NCBI GenBank assembly: GCA_009760855.2 | Contig: WPIO01000181.1 | Coordinates: 10,001 to 74,000 of the forward strand | Source: Cristatella mucedo | Taxonomy: Eukaryota > Bryozoa > Phylactolaemata > Cristatellidae | Length of the DNA: 64,000 nt | Direction: 5' to 3' | In this document: piece by piece, positions 35,501 through 48,400 of the stretch | Layout of the letters: the number at the start of each line of letters is the position of its first letter | Numbering within the stretch: position 1 is the stretch's first letter | Notes under the pieces: generated by a model | What the model was told of the DNA's origin: nothing | Databases searched by the model: none | What the model saw: only the letters and a program-made list of their open reading frames with translations | Program-made: the position numbers and the translations under genes

Positions 35501-37493
35501 GATGCGAGGCGGTAACGACGACGGCTGCATCGATACGCTGGAGGCGAAGCAGACGACGTGCGAGCGTACGCACGTGTAGTCGTAGACCTGGTGCGTGCTG
35601 CTCCGGAGCACGCGGGATGAAGAGTGGAGAGCGTGGAGAGCGCGTGCGCGCAGAGGCCGACGCACAGGCGAGAAGCAAATTCCGCGCGGCGTAACGGAGC
35701 GCGGTCACGTGCGCCGGCACGGAGCGCGGTCACGTGCCGGCACGGAGCGCGGTCACGTGCCGGCACGGAGCGCGGTCACGTGCCGGCACGGAGCGAGCGC
35801 GCCCGCTGAGAGGGCGAAACGTCGACTGGGGCTGGACCACGTGACGACGGCAACTGCACGCCCGCATCCCATCTACCCGACCCAGGTCAGGCATTCAAGT
35901 CCGGCAACAGGCAATTCTTATTTTTCCGTCTGGAAACCGGGATCGTAGCCGCTAAGGCTCTTCTGCAGCTTATTAAATGACGCTGTTTGTTTTTTGAAGC
36001 TACCTTTACTTTTCCATTTTTACTTTACAACGCAAATCTGGAGAAAGCTATTGACATTTCCATAGAAAATGCACATAAACACAACTTTGAATTTGCTTAA
36101 TGCATTCTATTTTTACTGCAAATTGATAGCCTCAGATGGTTTGATGGCATACGCAAGTTTAAATGCGGTGAACAATCTTACCAAAGAAATTAAGTCGACC
36201 TGATTTGGTTCAGGAGTTAAGGTACTCGCTGTTGATGACCAAGTTCAAGGTACTCACCTTAGCATTTGAACGCCAGGGGCTGGCATATAACGACCAAGGT
36301 CGTTGGCTGAATCACTTCGGCATATGTGAAACGCCTGGGTGGAGATTTCAGTTATCATAAGCGCTATACAAGCTAATTATATTTGTTAATTTTTTTTTAG
36401 TTAATTTATTCGTCTATCTAATGAAAAAATCAATGAACACTCAATAATAAATTAAACCCGATCGTCATATGAAAATTTAACATGCTGAAACCCTAATTTT
36501 GCTAAAACCTCTTTCGGTGAGAAGGCCTCTTTACAATACCTTTTTTTTTTCGGTGAGAAGACCTTTTTAGTCTTGTATAAGATGCAAGTTTAGACAATTG
36601 GATGATATACCTGTATGTCGCTTTTTATAATGCACCCTAAGAGAACTTAATCTCTAGCTATGCGCTCTGCATGTGCCGCTGGGCTAGAGCCCACGACCTT
36701 AGTCATTATATACGAGCCTCTGGCGCTTAAATGCAAGCTTCTGGGCTAGTTTCTGACCAGGTAGCACCACGTCAATTTTTACATACCATCAATTTGACTT
36801 TGCATTTTGATAAAAAAAAAAAGAGCAGAAAATCTTGACTCGCAAAGGTAGCTGGCGGCAGTCAGAATCAGAGTATCCGTAGCTCACTTTATAAGAATGT
36901 GTAATTGGGTGCTTGAAGGCTTGTCGATTTGAATTCATTTCTTAATATGTTGCTTTCTCATCGGGTCAATGAGGCTTTCTGTGGCGAGGTTTAAATCGCT
37001 GATGCAGTCAGTTTGGGTGACGACGAGATCTCGAATCCACGTTTCCAAATAAAGGTAATCTCAGTCGAAGCAACCTTCTAAACAGTTATACATGATGTGT
37101 AGATATCTTGATTAAATATACGCGGCGCAGAGGAACTGAATTTGCTATCGCACTCTTGGATCCATCATGTTGAAGTGCTTCCGATGATATCGGAAAGTTA
37201 GCAAATGTTTTTGCCTCTAATGTCCTTTTCCGCAGAGGCATTTTCGCCAGCATAACCATGGCATGCCAGTCTTTTGGCGGCGTCCTTAACGCACGACTCG
37301 AGGGCCTCGAATCGTCGCAGAAATTCTCCAAACGTCCATGTGAGCACAACATATCGGTCGGCCACGTAAGCCAAGCGGTGAATAAATTCCCGGTGCCGAA
37401 CTATTTTGAGAGTTTGCCTCTTTTTCCTCTCAAAAAAGCAAAATTTCTGCTCAAAGCTAATCAACTGAGTATATATATATATATATATATATA

Positions 37494-37552
<59 letters not shown>

Positions 37553-40500
37553 ATGTATATTATATATATGTCTATACGTAGCCTTATCGTCTCATCCTTT
37601 TTGATTGCCAGCGAACTCCACTGGGGTAGCGACAAAACTAATATATGCTGCTTCCATTTCTGTCCGACGCGGCCTCTTGAAAACGCTTCTTGGCTCGCAC
37701 TTCTGGCTGTGATAAGTTTGACGAATTGCATGCCCATATTTAGGCCTTTTCAGAATCGCTGTCAGAGTCGTGTCTTCGTCGCTTTGTGGAGTTACCGACG
37801 CTAATTCATTACATAGAGATAAGTTGCACTACTTTACTCTCATTCGGTGAGCCACGATGGTACACTAGATAAGATGGCTGTCTTTCACGACCTCGGTCCT
37901 AAGGTCTTGGGTTTGAATCCTGCGGTGGGCGATCTTTTATTGCCGCTGCAAGCGGTGGTGATGGCCGTAAAGGCTCTTCTGCCGCTATGCAAAAGAGGCT
38001 GTTGAATCAGCTAGTTTTTTTTCAGCATGTTTTGCAGACAATCGACACTTGGATAGGGAAAACGGCATTCTATTGAATTAAGATGAAAACAACGTATTGG
38101 CTATGAGTTTGCTGCTTATAATTATAAATGTCGCCGATACTAATCGAGCACACAGCTGTTAGTTAAAAATCTACTTTCTTGAAGGTCGTGGAAATGCCGC
38201 CATGGAAGTGGCTAAGAGCATATATGGTGCGACAAACCTGGTGCATATGCTCGGTCGATCAAGAGTTAGATTATCGTGGGAAACGCACTACGTTGGTGAT
38301 GTCAGGTTGGTATTGCCTCGAGACTCGTGCGTGAAGTTGGTGCAATATTACCGTAGCGTGCGAGGGGTGAATGTAATTGTCGCACGATCGCCTCGGCGTT
38401 AGTTCGTGTTGGCTCTTACTTTTAAAATCCTTCCTGAAACTACGCAGAGGCGGAATTTCCCTAGCAGCCATGTGTAATGACAGACCTGAATCCCACGTGA
38501 GAAACTAGCTAATGTTAGGCGAGATTACTGATCAGCTGACAGTCACCGGTGGCTACAGCGCACTGGCAGTGACTATTAACCCCCACGAGGATGTGTATTT
38601 CTAATTCCTACCACTTAGATTGAAATACAAGCAATGTACATGATTAGCCGCGCGCGCGTCGTCATCGTGTTTTTTCACCCTTGGGATCACCGTAAGGAAA
38701 GAAGGATAGGAAGGAAGTCTCCGCTCACCGAGGTTAGGCGTTCTAAGGGTTAAGGGTTAAGGGTCAAGCGTTCTGAGGCTCCGGGTATGCAGCGGCTGGG
38801 ACCTGCTCGGTCCGTCTAAGAAGAAGAAGAAGACGACGAGCCTTGACATGCGCATGATTTGGCCCCTTTGAAACATCTCAGGTCCGCCTACGATAACCTG
38901 ATGATAACCCTAAACTCTCCTCTGCCGCTATACATAAGAGGTTGTTAAATCAGCTAGCATTTATTTTATTTCCAAATATTTTATTTACAAACGTTGTTAT
39001 TATTAGTTGCATGAGAACTAGTATCGGCGGTATTATTATGCGTACCGAAAGCCGCTCAGGCTGTGAGTGCGCTAAACAAAACTCTCCTGCGTAACACCCA
39101 CATGGTCTTTATGACTTTGTGGAGTTACAGACGGAGATACATTACATTACATTAGCAACAGCAAAACAAATAAATAAAAATACAAATGCGATAGGTTTTT
39201 ATAGCCCCCTAAGAGAGCTTGGCCTCTATTCAAGCGATTCACGTATGCCACGGAGCTCGACCCCACGACCTCGGTCAATACATACATTCGCCCTGACCTT
39301 GGTCGAGGCGAGCACCTTAACCACTGGGCTAAACCTAACAGCAGCAGTAGCAGCCCACTTCTGGAAGTCTGGCGGTCAACTGGGAGAAGCTACCGCGGTA
39401 GTCGAGTGTGGTCGGGGCCTGAAACGATGGGGGGGTTCTCGATTAAGCCAAGGAACTGCCTTGCCTGCCCCAAATCTCTTCAGCCAGACCCCATGCTAAC
39501 AACCATAGGTGTTGCCAATCTGATTCCTGATTATTATCATTCAGGCGCCATAGCGCCCGCCGTTCGTCTGCTATAGAGGCGTCAACAATGAGCTGCTCGA
39601 CGCGTATATGCTCAAGTCCCTCGACGGCATACTGGAGGCCCCGGTGAACCGCATCAGAATCATCAAACAAGGAGACAAGTTTATCGTCAACAGCACGCTG
39701 AACCCGCTAATAGAAGGAGTGAACTTTGCAATGCGAGAACCCTACGACGTCATCGTACGCTGTCTAGGTTTCAAGTTCGATTTCGACATCTTCAGCAACA
39801 GGTGCGTGCCCGCCAGCCACCCATAAAATGGTCCTACGCGTTCTTTCCTGAGCATTGAGCCGCATATCCGTGCAACAGAGCTTATAATGTAATTATAAAA
39901 GATATTAATATAGCAATTGTAATTCAAATATGTATATATATATATATTTATTTATTTATCGAGGCCAGAGAGAACCGAATCTCTTTCTAGGCGCTTTTCG
40001 TACGCTGAAGAGGATTCGGGTCGCTTGATTAATAATAAGAATAATAATAATACACTCGATAAAGCGCCCTCAGAGAACTCAATCTCTTTCTAGGCGCTTT
40101 TCGTACGCTGAAGAGGATTCGGGTCGCTTGATTAATAATAAGAATAATAATAATACACTCGATAAAGCGCCCTCAGAGAACTCAATCTCTTTCTAGACGC
40201 TTTACTTTTTTTGCTGCAAAGGAAACACGATCAAATGGTGAGTGGTTTCATGCTTGATAAGCAACAAGAATAACACGGTTAGGGGTGACGTGCACAGGGT
40301 CAGCATGCAAGTGTGCTTAGTGGCAGTATATAACAGTGTAAGCGCGCATAAGCACATAAATACGGACGAGCACATAAGGACGAATCGCAGGGACCCACTA
40401 AATGCTTTTAGTTAAAACGCGCACAGCTACCTAAGAAATAAGCGTAAACAATGACAAGTACTGAGGACGGAGCAAAGGCAGGTGGGCAGCAGGTGAGCTT

Positions 40501-42376
40501 GTGGCTTCTTTTTGAATGCCGCCAAGTCGAGGGACGTCATGACGTCAGTCGGGAGTGAGTTCCATACAGAGAGACCCGGGCGGAAGAGGGGCTTTCGTCC
40601 GTGGGCGCTGAGCCAGCAGGCTGCCCCACCTGCCCCTTTAGATCGACTAACGGACGGACTGCTCCCAGCGATAGCCGTCCGACAGGCTATCGGCAGATCT
40701 TTGTTACGTCACGCAGGTCCGCGATTCCGTCCATTGAATGCGGCTAAGGCTTGAGGTCACATTCTTGCTCGAGGTCACGTTACATTTTTTACACATCGCA
40801 GTGCGCATCACGTTGCATTTTTCGAGCTACAGACGGCGATGCATTACATTACATTCACGTTCGCATTCTTCAGGCTGAAGAATGAAGAAAAATGTGGATA
40901 GCGGTTGCAACGAAATTGATCAGGCCAAGGCATTGGCAAAGCAGCGAGTCAAATAAGTCGCCGTGACATAACATGGCGGGCGAAGCGGCAGCCGGACAAT
41001 ATTCAAGCACTTGTTTAATAAAGTGAAATACTTTCAGTCACGAGTATTAATTCCAACGTAGGCCACTCGTTGAAGCGAGATGTCTTCCTGATTTACGTTA
41101 AGAGTCATAGAAAATCACGCCTTATTTTACTCGCACGACGTGTTAGCTGGAAAATAGCGATAGGTCGCAAGAACGTGACTGGCGTCGATAGCTGCTTGCT
41201 ATTTCGGCGTCATTTCCTAGTGCGTCATTTTTTGCCGCATCTTTCTCTGCAGCTCGCTCTCCATGCCGCGCGCCACCTACCAGCCGCCGGGTAAGTACCC
41301 GGTACTCGACGCCGGATACGAGTCGCTCGACGTCCCGGGCCTCTACTTCGCCGGCACCGTCAGCCATTCGGTCGACTTCAGAAAGTCTTCCGGCGGCTTC
41401 ATTCACGGCTTCCGCTATACGGGTAAGCGGCGTTTGATCTCACAGAGCGAAGCCAAGCTGGAATTACCCAGCGCCCACGCAGAGACCGGCGTACATTCGT
41501 AACTAGCGAGAGAAAATGTTTCGCAATGCTCCCTGTCTTTTTCTCTCTCCCTCTCTCACTCTTTCTCTCTCTCGCTCGCTCCCTCTCTCTCCTTCGCTCG
41601 CTACCTCTCTCTCTTTCCTTCGCTCGCTCCCTCTCTCTCTATCCTTCTCGCTCACTCCCTCTCTCTCTCGCTCGCTGCCTCTCTCTCTCTCTCGCTCTCT
41701 CTCTCTCGCTCGCTTCCTCTCTCTCCCTCTCTCTTTCTCTCCCTCTCTCGCTCCTTCTCGCTCTGCCTCTCTCGCCCCTTCTCGCTCTCTCTCTCGCTAC
41801 CTCTCTCTCTCTCCCTCCCTCCCTCGCTCCTTCTCGCTCTCTCTCTCTCCCTCTGTCGCTCTCACTCTCTCCCTCTCCCTCTCTCGCTCCTTCTGGCTCT
41901 CTCTCACCCCTTCTCGCTTCCTCTCTTTCTCGTTCCATCTCTCTCTCGTTCCATCGTTCTCTCTCTCGTTCCATCGTTTCATCTTTCTCGTTCCATCGTT
42001 CTCTCTCTCGCTCTCTTTGTTAGAAGCCTTGACGAGCTCTTGATTGAGTTGGAGAAAAGCCGCTGCTGCTGAACCTTCCTCTCGGTAGGATCGCGTAGGA
42101 TTTGTCTTCCCGAGAAGCCTCATTGCCCCGTCTAGTTTTATATGTAATTACTAACCTTTGGTAGCTCTCTCAGCTCTCTTCTGTCCGCCAGCTCTACAAA
42201 CAAAGCAGTAAGACAGAGCAGCTAATCTAACCTCCTCTTTTGAAAGAACCTATGCGGCCTTCACCTTGCTCGCAGCCGGCGATAATTAGTTAACCCTTTT
42301 TTGGGCGCGAATCCTTCGACTCTTCGCTAGTTAGGTGCGAGCACCTGGGCTCAAGACCTGGGGCCACATAGAACCC

Positions 42377-42437
<61 letters not shown>

Positions 42438-45400
42438 TTTGTGCAGCATCCTAAGAGAACTTAATCTCTATTCGGGCGCTTCGCACATGCCATAGGGCTC
42501 GAGCCCACCACGGTCGTCGTCGAGTGCGTTTATTTTAACCTCGGTCTTTAAAGGCGTGCGTCTTAATTACTGGGACAAATCAGCGCGACTGTCGCTCTAA
42601 TGCAGCAGCGGTCTGCCAGCTGGCGTGTGCTAGCGCTGAGCGTGAGCTGTTGTATGCTTCGTTAGTCACCTTCCGTATCAACCGCAAGGTTCAGGTAATT
42701 CTTGGCGCTTTCGCGGATTCGGCGAGGCTGCATATACAATTGGTCTAGCTCAGAGGTCGGAAAGCTCCAGCCTTAAGGCCAGATATGACCTAGCTAGTAT
42801 TCCAGTCCGGCCTAACGCCACCCCCCCCCCTAGTTATTTATTGACGCTTCAGTCCGCTTCGCTCCGAAGCAACGCCTAATCAATTATGGCGACCTGCGAA
42901 TCTCGGCCCTCGGTCTCGGTGTGGAATTCAGCATTTCGAACCTTCTTTTGGGGCTCGAGGACGTGACGGGAGTTCTCAACTGCTGGCGATTAATGTTGGT
43001 TTCTTGCCACAAAATGGTCTATAGTGCTGACGCTTAATAATAATAACAATAATAATAGTGCACTTGACAAAGCACCCTCAGAGAACTCAATCTCTTTCTA
43101 GGCGCTTTACATTTGCTGCAAAGGGAAATGCAATTAAATGGTGAGTATTATCATGCTTGATAAACAACATGAAAAACATGGTTAGGGTGACATACACAGT
43201 CAGCATGCAAATGTGGTTAGTGGCAGCATGCACAGTGTCAGCACGCATAAGCACATCAAGGACGAATCACAGGGACCCACTAAATGCTGTCCTTAATAGG
43301 AGTGTTAGGGGAGTTTTTATGTTTTTTTAAATGTGGTCAAGTCAGGGATGTTCTGATGCAATTCGGGAGGGAGTTCCAGGCTTTGGGAGCATATGAACTA
43401 AATGCACGGTCTCCAAAGGATTTGAGGTTTGTACGAGATATTTGTACACTGTTGGATTCCGAAAAGCGGGTGGTACGATGCTTGGCCTGATGGGGGAGTA
43501 GATCTGAGAGATCGGCTGGAGCCAAAGAATGAAGGGATCTAAAAGTGAGCGACAAAACCTTGAAGTCAATCCGTTGCTTGACTGGTAGCCAGTGCAGGTC
43601 GGCGAGAAGTGGTGTAATGTGGCAACTGCGACGCTCACGACAGACAAGCCTAGCTACGGAGTTTTGCACCAGCTGCAATCGCCTGATCGCACATGCTGGT
43701 GGGTCAGTAAGCAGTGAGTTGCAGAAGTCGAGACGGGATATCACGAATGCATGGACCAACTTGGACGTGGTATCATTATCTAAACAAGCCCGAAGTTTAG
43801 CAATGTTATGTAGCTGAAAGTAGGCATATTTGACTTTGGAGCTGATGTGGTCGTCCAACGAGAGGTCACTATGGAACATGACACCTAGATTTCGAGCTGA
43901 TTCGACAGGAGATATGCAGGCAGAGCCAATTTTGAGCGTCAGTCTTTCCAATTTGTGAGCCACACTGGGTTTTCCCATAACTAGTAAGTTAGTTGTATCA
44001 TCGTTAGTTTTAGAAAATTTGCCACAATCCATGTGCGGATGTCATCAATGCATGCAGCAAGTGAGTTGAGAGAGTAGCGACGACCCACAAGCACGCTGCG
44101 CGGTGCTTTAGCAGCAGGCATTAAGCATTGTCTCCTCGGGGTGGCTCGTAGCTCGACAGCACGAAGCTGCAGCCGCTCTTCACCCGCGTCGGCGCGAAAT
44201 TACCGTTTACGTCGGGTCTCAGCTATCTCCCAGGTCCACCCGACCCATCTCTGCTCATCAGCAGCAGCTAATCAAGAGCTCGACAGTCAAACTAGCTGAC
44301 GCTCTGCGTCTAAATTGAGATTTCCGCCAATCCCTTGGCACGGTATGCCCCCAATCGACTGCGACTGGTGCAGGACTCGAAGCTCGACATTCGACCTCGG
44401 GCCTTTCGTCAACGGCATAGCTGCTGCCTCCGTCGCAGCACCTTGTCTGAGCTTCGCTCGCTCCCTGTCGAGCATCAAAATGACTTCAAGATCCGCGCTC
44501 TGGCGTCCTTGGTCGCTTCACTTGCTCGCCTCGGCTATCAGAACTCCTCCGCTCCGCCGGTCACGTGTTCTCGTATCACCAGCTAGCCGCTATTTTCTTG
44601 TTGTCTCTCCGCCGCGCTAAAGTCAACTCATTTGGCGATCGGGGCTGTCAGTTCGCATGCGCAGAAAGTCTGGAGCTCGGTGCAGGCATCTATCGCCCAC
44701 CTGACCTTGACATTTCAGTGTGTATGCCCCAGCCATAGACGGATCTGCTCTACCTAGCTTTCTCGGCGCCCGAGTGAGGTTGTTTATTTTTCTTCGTGCT
44801 TGCATGCTGACCAGTGCTCGCTGCAGTGCACGATACTAGCCAGGAGTCCAACGAACCAGTGCCCCTTAGTGTCTGTGTGTGTGGTTCTTTTCATGCTGGT
44901 CCGGTCCTAAGACTAGCTCGCTTTTGCATGACTGTCCAAGCACGATACCATGGATGTCATAAGCCAATGGTAATGTTCAGCAATTTGTAAAGTGCCTGGA
45001 TAGAGATTTGGTTCTCTTATGCTGCGATACACACGACTTGCAATTGTTATTTGCTTCATTTATTGTTTGGGCTTCTTCTGAAAGCTTATCAATTTGATCT
45101 ACAGTCATTCTCTTCACGAGTCGTCAATTTTTACGCATTTGCCGCCAGCGACGACTTCTCGTGTCAGCGTTTCAAATCATTTGCGAAGGCCGCGACTGAC
45201 TTCCGGCTCCATGGCTTCCACTTCGTGCCTCTCCTAGTCTAATCACGGTCTTCCCTCTTCCCGGGCTCCGCTGAATCGCGCCGAAAGCTTACGGTCTGAC
45301 TCTGCAGCTCTTCCTTTGCAAGTCAAAATCGTAGTATCCAGACTAAAATAGTACGCCAAATGGAAGCCTACCACCTGTTCGACGAGGCGCGACGCTGACG

Positions 45401-48400
45401 CAGCGTGACACTGCTTGCTCTTCTTTCGCGGGAAGCTCGAACTCTGCTGCGTCTACTGGAGTTCAAGAAGCACGGAGTGCCCTGGCCCGCTACCGATTTG
45501 TCACTGGAGAACTTATTGAACTTCGTCGTGAAAAGGGTGAACGAAGCATCGGGCACGTATCAAATGTTCCAGACATTGTGCGACGTCATCCTTCTGCAGA
45601 GGTGAGCCGGAGTGCCGTGCACGGGCAGCGATCGCAGCGACGGTACAGACGTCGGCTCGCCGCCGCCGCCGCCGCCGCGCCATTGTTTCTCGGTAGGCAG
45701 TAGCTTGTTGCTGACGACATTGGTCCGCAGTGCCCGCTTCAGCCAGTCCCCGACGCTCTCGCGCAGCGTTCGAGTGTTCGGTGGAGCGTGCGGCCGTTGG
45801 ACTTCGGCCGGGCTGGCGTAGCGAAAACGAACCCTTTGGTCCTTTCGCCGAACCACGCCTCGTATGAGCTTCCAATATTATTAGTTCTCTTGCATCGCAA
45901 AAACGGAAGAGAAAAATGCAAAGCGAGAGACGTGTCGTCTCGTGGATCTCGTGCAAATGCGATTTGTTCTTCGTGCGCTTCATGCTTAAACTGCTGCTTG
46001 AACTGCTGCTGCCTGCTGCTGCCTGCTGCTGCCTGCTGCTGCCTGCTGCTGCTTTCTGCTGCCTGCTGCTGCTTTCGGGTGTTACCACCATTCGTTCGGT
46101 ACTGTTTTCTATGCAGCATCTGCAAAGCACTTAGAAAGAGATTCGGTTCTGTGAGAGTGCTATGCAAATGCATTATTATTATTATTATTATTATTATTCC
46201 TTATGGCACTAACGGCCTGCGTTCATGGTCGGCGTCTTTCACCGACTCTCATTTGCCGCTCTCCAGACCAGGCCAGCGGTTCGCCACGTCCTTTCCGGGA
46301 GGTAAATTGTGCGCGGCGGCAGAAAAAGAGGGAGCTTCCAAACTAAGTTCAAAACTAAGAGGATAGCGTGGTCGACGTAGACAGAACAGTCCGCGTATTT
46401 CCGTTAGACGAATGTGCCCGCCTTCCGCGTGACAGCGGTCCTCTGGAGCCAAGGCCACGTTGGCAGTAGTGGCATGTGGCTGCCGCTTGCGGGTTTCCTC
46501 AGCTCAGTTAGGAAAGTCTTAAAATGGCCGAAAAATCACCTCAAATACCCAGGCCGCACTTTTTCCCCCAAAAGAGACAGTGGCGCTATCCCAGCGACGG
46601 CTCGTTAGGCAGAAAGCCTCAAGTGGTCGTGCGGTTTCACGCGTGCGCGGCGGGCGTTCATATCGTCGTAGCGACTCGAGCGGTACAGCGATCCAATAAA
46701 GCGATTCCAGTGTGGCACAGCGATCCACTACAGCTATTCCAAGGGAACTCTCTGGTGCGCTGCTTAGTTAGGCCGCCAAGTTAGGGTGAGTGTCTTTTTT
46801 CTCGGCCAAATTTCGGCTTCGTTTTATCGTAAGAGTCGAGATCTCAGAAAAGAAGCAGCCAGAAAGATTGCCGGCCGTCAGCGGTGGGCTCGCTTGACAG
46901 AACGCCTCCACGGTTGGGTGCGATTCGGCGGCGGCAGGGCCGCGGTGGTCGCTCGGCGGCGGCAGGGCCGCGGTGGTCGCTCGGCGGCGGCAGGGCCGCG
47001 TCGGTCGCTCTGCGGCGGCAGGGCCGCGGCGGTCGCTCGGCGGAGCCCGACGATGAAGGAGCTCGCTCCCGTTGCTCGCGATTTTCCTATAGAGATGGCG
47101 AGATTAAATTTAAAGGTTTCTGAATTTCGTGCGCTTTTGGCAAATGGCACGACGTTTTGAGCTTCGGAAAAGAGAGAGAGCCGCGCCACTTGGTTGCCGG
47201 CTCGCTACTCCTCAAATTCCTCCTCCTTGAGAGTGAGAGCGCGCGTCCATTGCAACAATTGCGAAATGCCTAGAAAGGGATTGAGTTCTCTTAGGGGGCT
47301 ATATAAAATCAATTATTATCATAACTATCATTATTATTATTATTATTATTATTATCATTAGTGTGCACCCCGGAAGTGCATAGGGACCCAGAAGTGCATA
47401 GGGCACCACGGAAGTACGGCTGGAATAAAGACGCTCGCTTTTCTAATTGACGGTGCCGTAGGGCAACAATCATCGTAAGCTCTCGCAATTTATGTATCCT
47501 CCTGTACGCCTGCAGGACGCTTAAAAGTCTTCATTCACAGGACAACATGTTCAGTTACTTATCACGTTAGGTTAATGTCCGGAATTGGAACTACTTACGT
47601 GCTGCGGCTTGCTAAGATTTTAATAGCTCCCTACGCATAAATACAGGTGGCGATAGAAGATATTGCTCTGCAGGTCCTAGACTGTGGAACTCATTTCCAC
47701 AATTTTTACACTGCGAAATCTAATTAGTGCTGCCGACTGTGGCACATCTTCTCCAGCCGTACTGAGCAGCTACTTCCACGATACTCACTACCTGAACTAC
47801 TCTCCTGACTCTGCTATGCTTCTCACTTTCTCTTTGTTGCGTGAAATAAAATCTGTTAGCTACTGAATGCGTACCAAAACCTGCGTAGGCTGTGAGCGAA
47901 CTATACTAAACTCTCCTGTGTTACTCCCACTTGGTCCTTGCGGCTTTGTTACGTAGATACATACGTGACGTAGATACATACGTGTATACATTATTGTTTG
48001 ACATTCTCCAAGCGGCAGGTACGCGATACCACGCAGAACACCGAAGCTCAAGCTCAAAGACGTTTATTTACGCGGATGCCGCAGCGGGCCAGTATGCTAC
48101 TGCCGCCCAGTGTCCTCGACCTAACAACCCGGGTCTTTGCCGCCGTTGCTTATATACTACTGCTATAAATCGCCCCAGCCCATAATCCAACGAAAAAGTC
48201 ACTATCTCAAAATAGCCATACACATACTTCAATTGCCAAAAGTTAGACATTGTAAAAATCTCCGAAAAAAAGGCTGTCAATCAGATCTTCCTTGGCTGTT
48301 ATCCATCCCTCTGTAAGTTTTCTCCGCCAAAGGTTTTTCAAAAGATTGGAGTAATAGATCAAAGGTCAGAGTGACTGAAAGCGGCTCCCAGAATGCCGGC

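Noticed and set aside
38744-38766. aagggttaagggttaagggt as interstitial telomere repeat
   Set aside because: Only about three units of TTAAGGG, not the animal TTAGGG repeat; too short to mean anything.
41516-42123. Open frames up to 175 codons
   Set aside because: Same artefact over the CT-rich tract in FOXRED2 intron 6.
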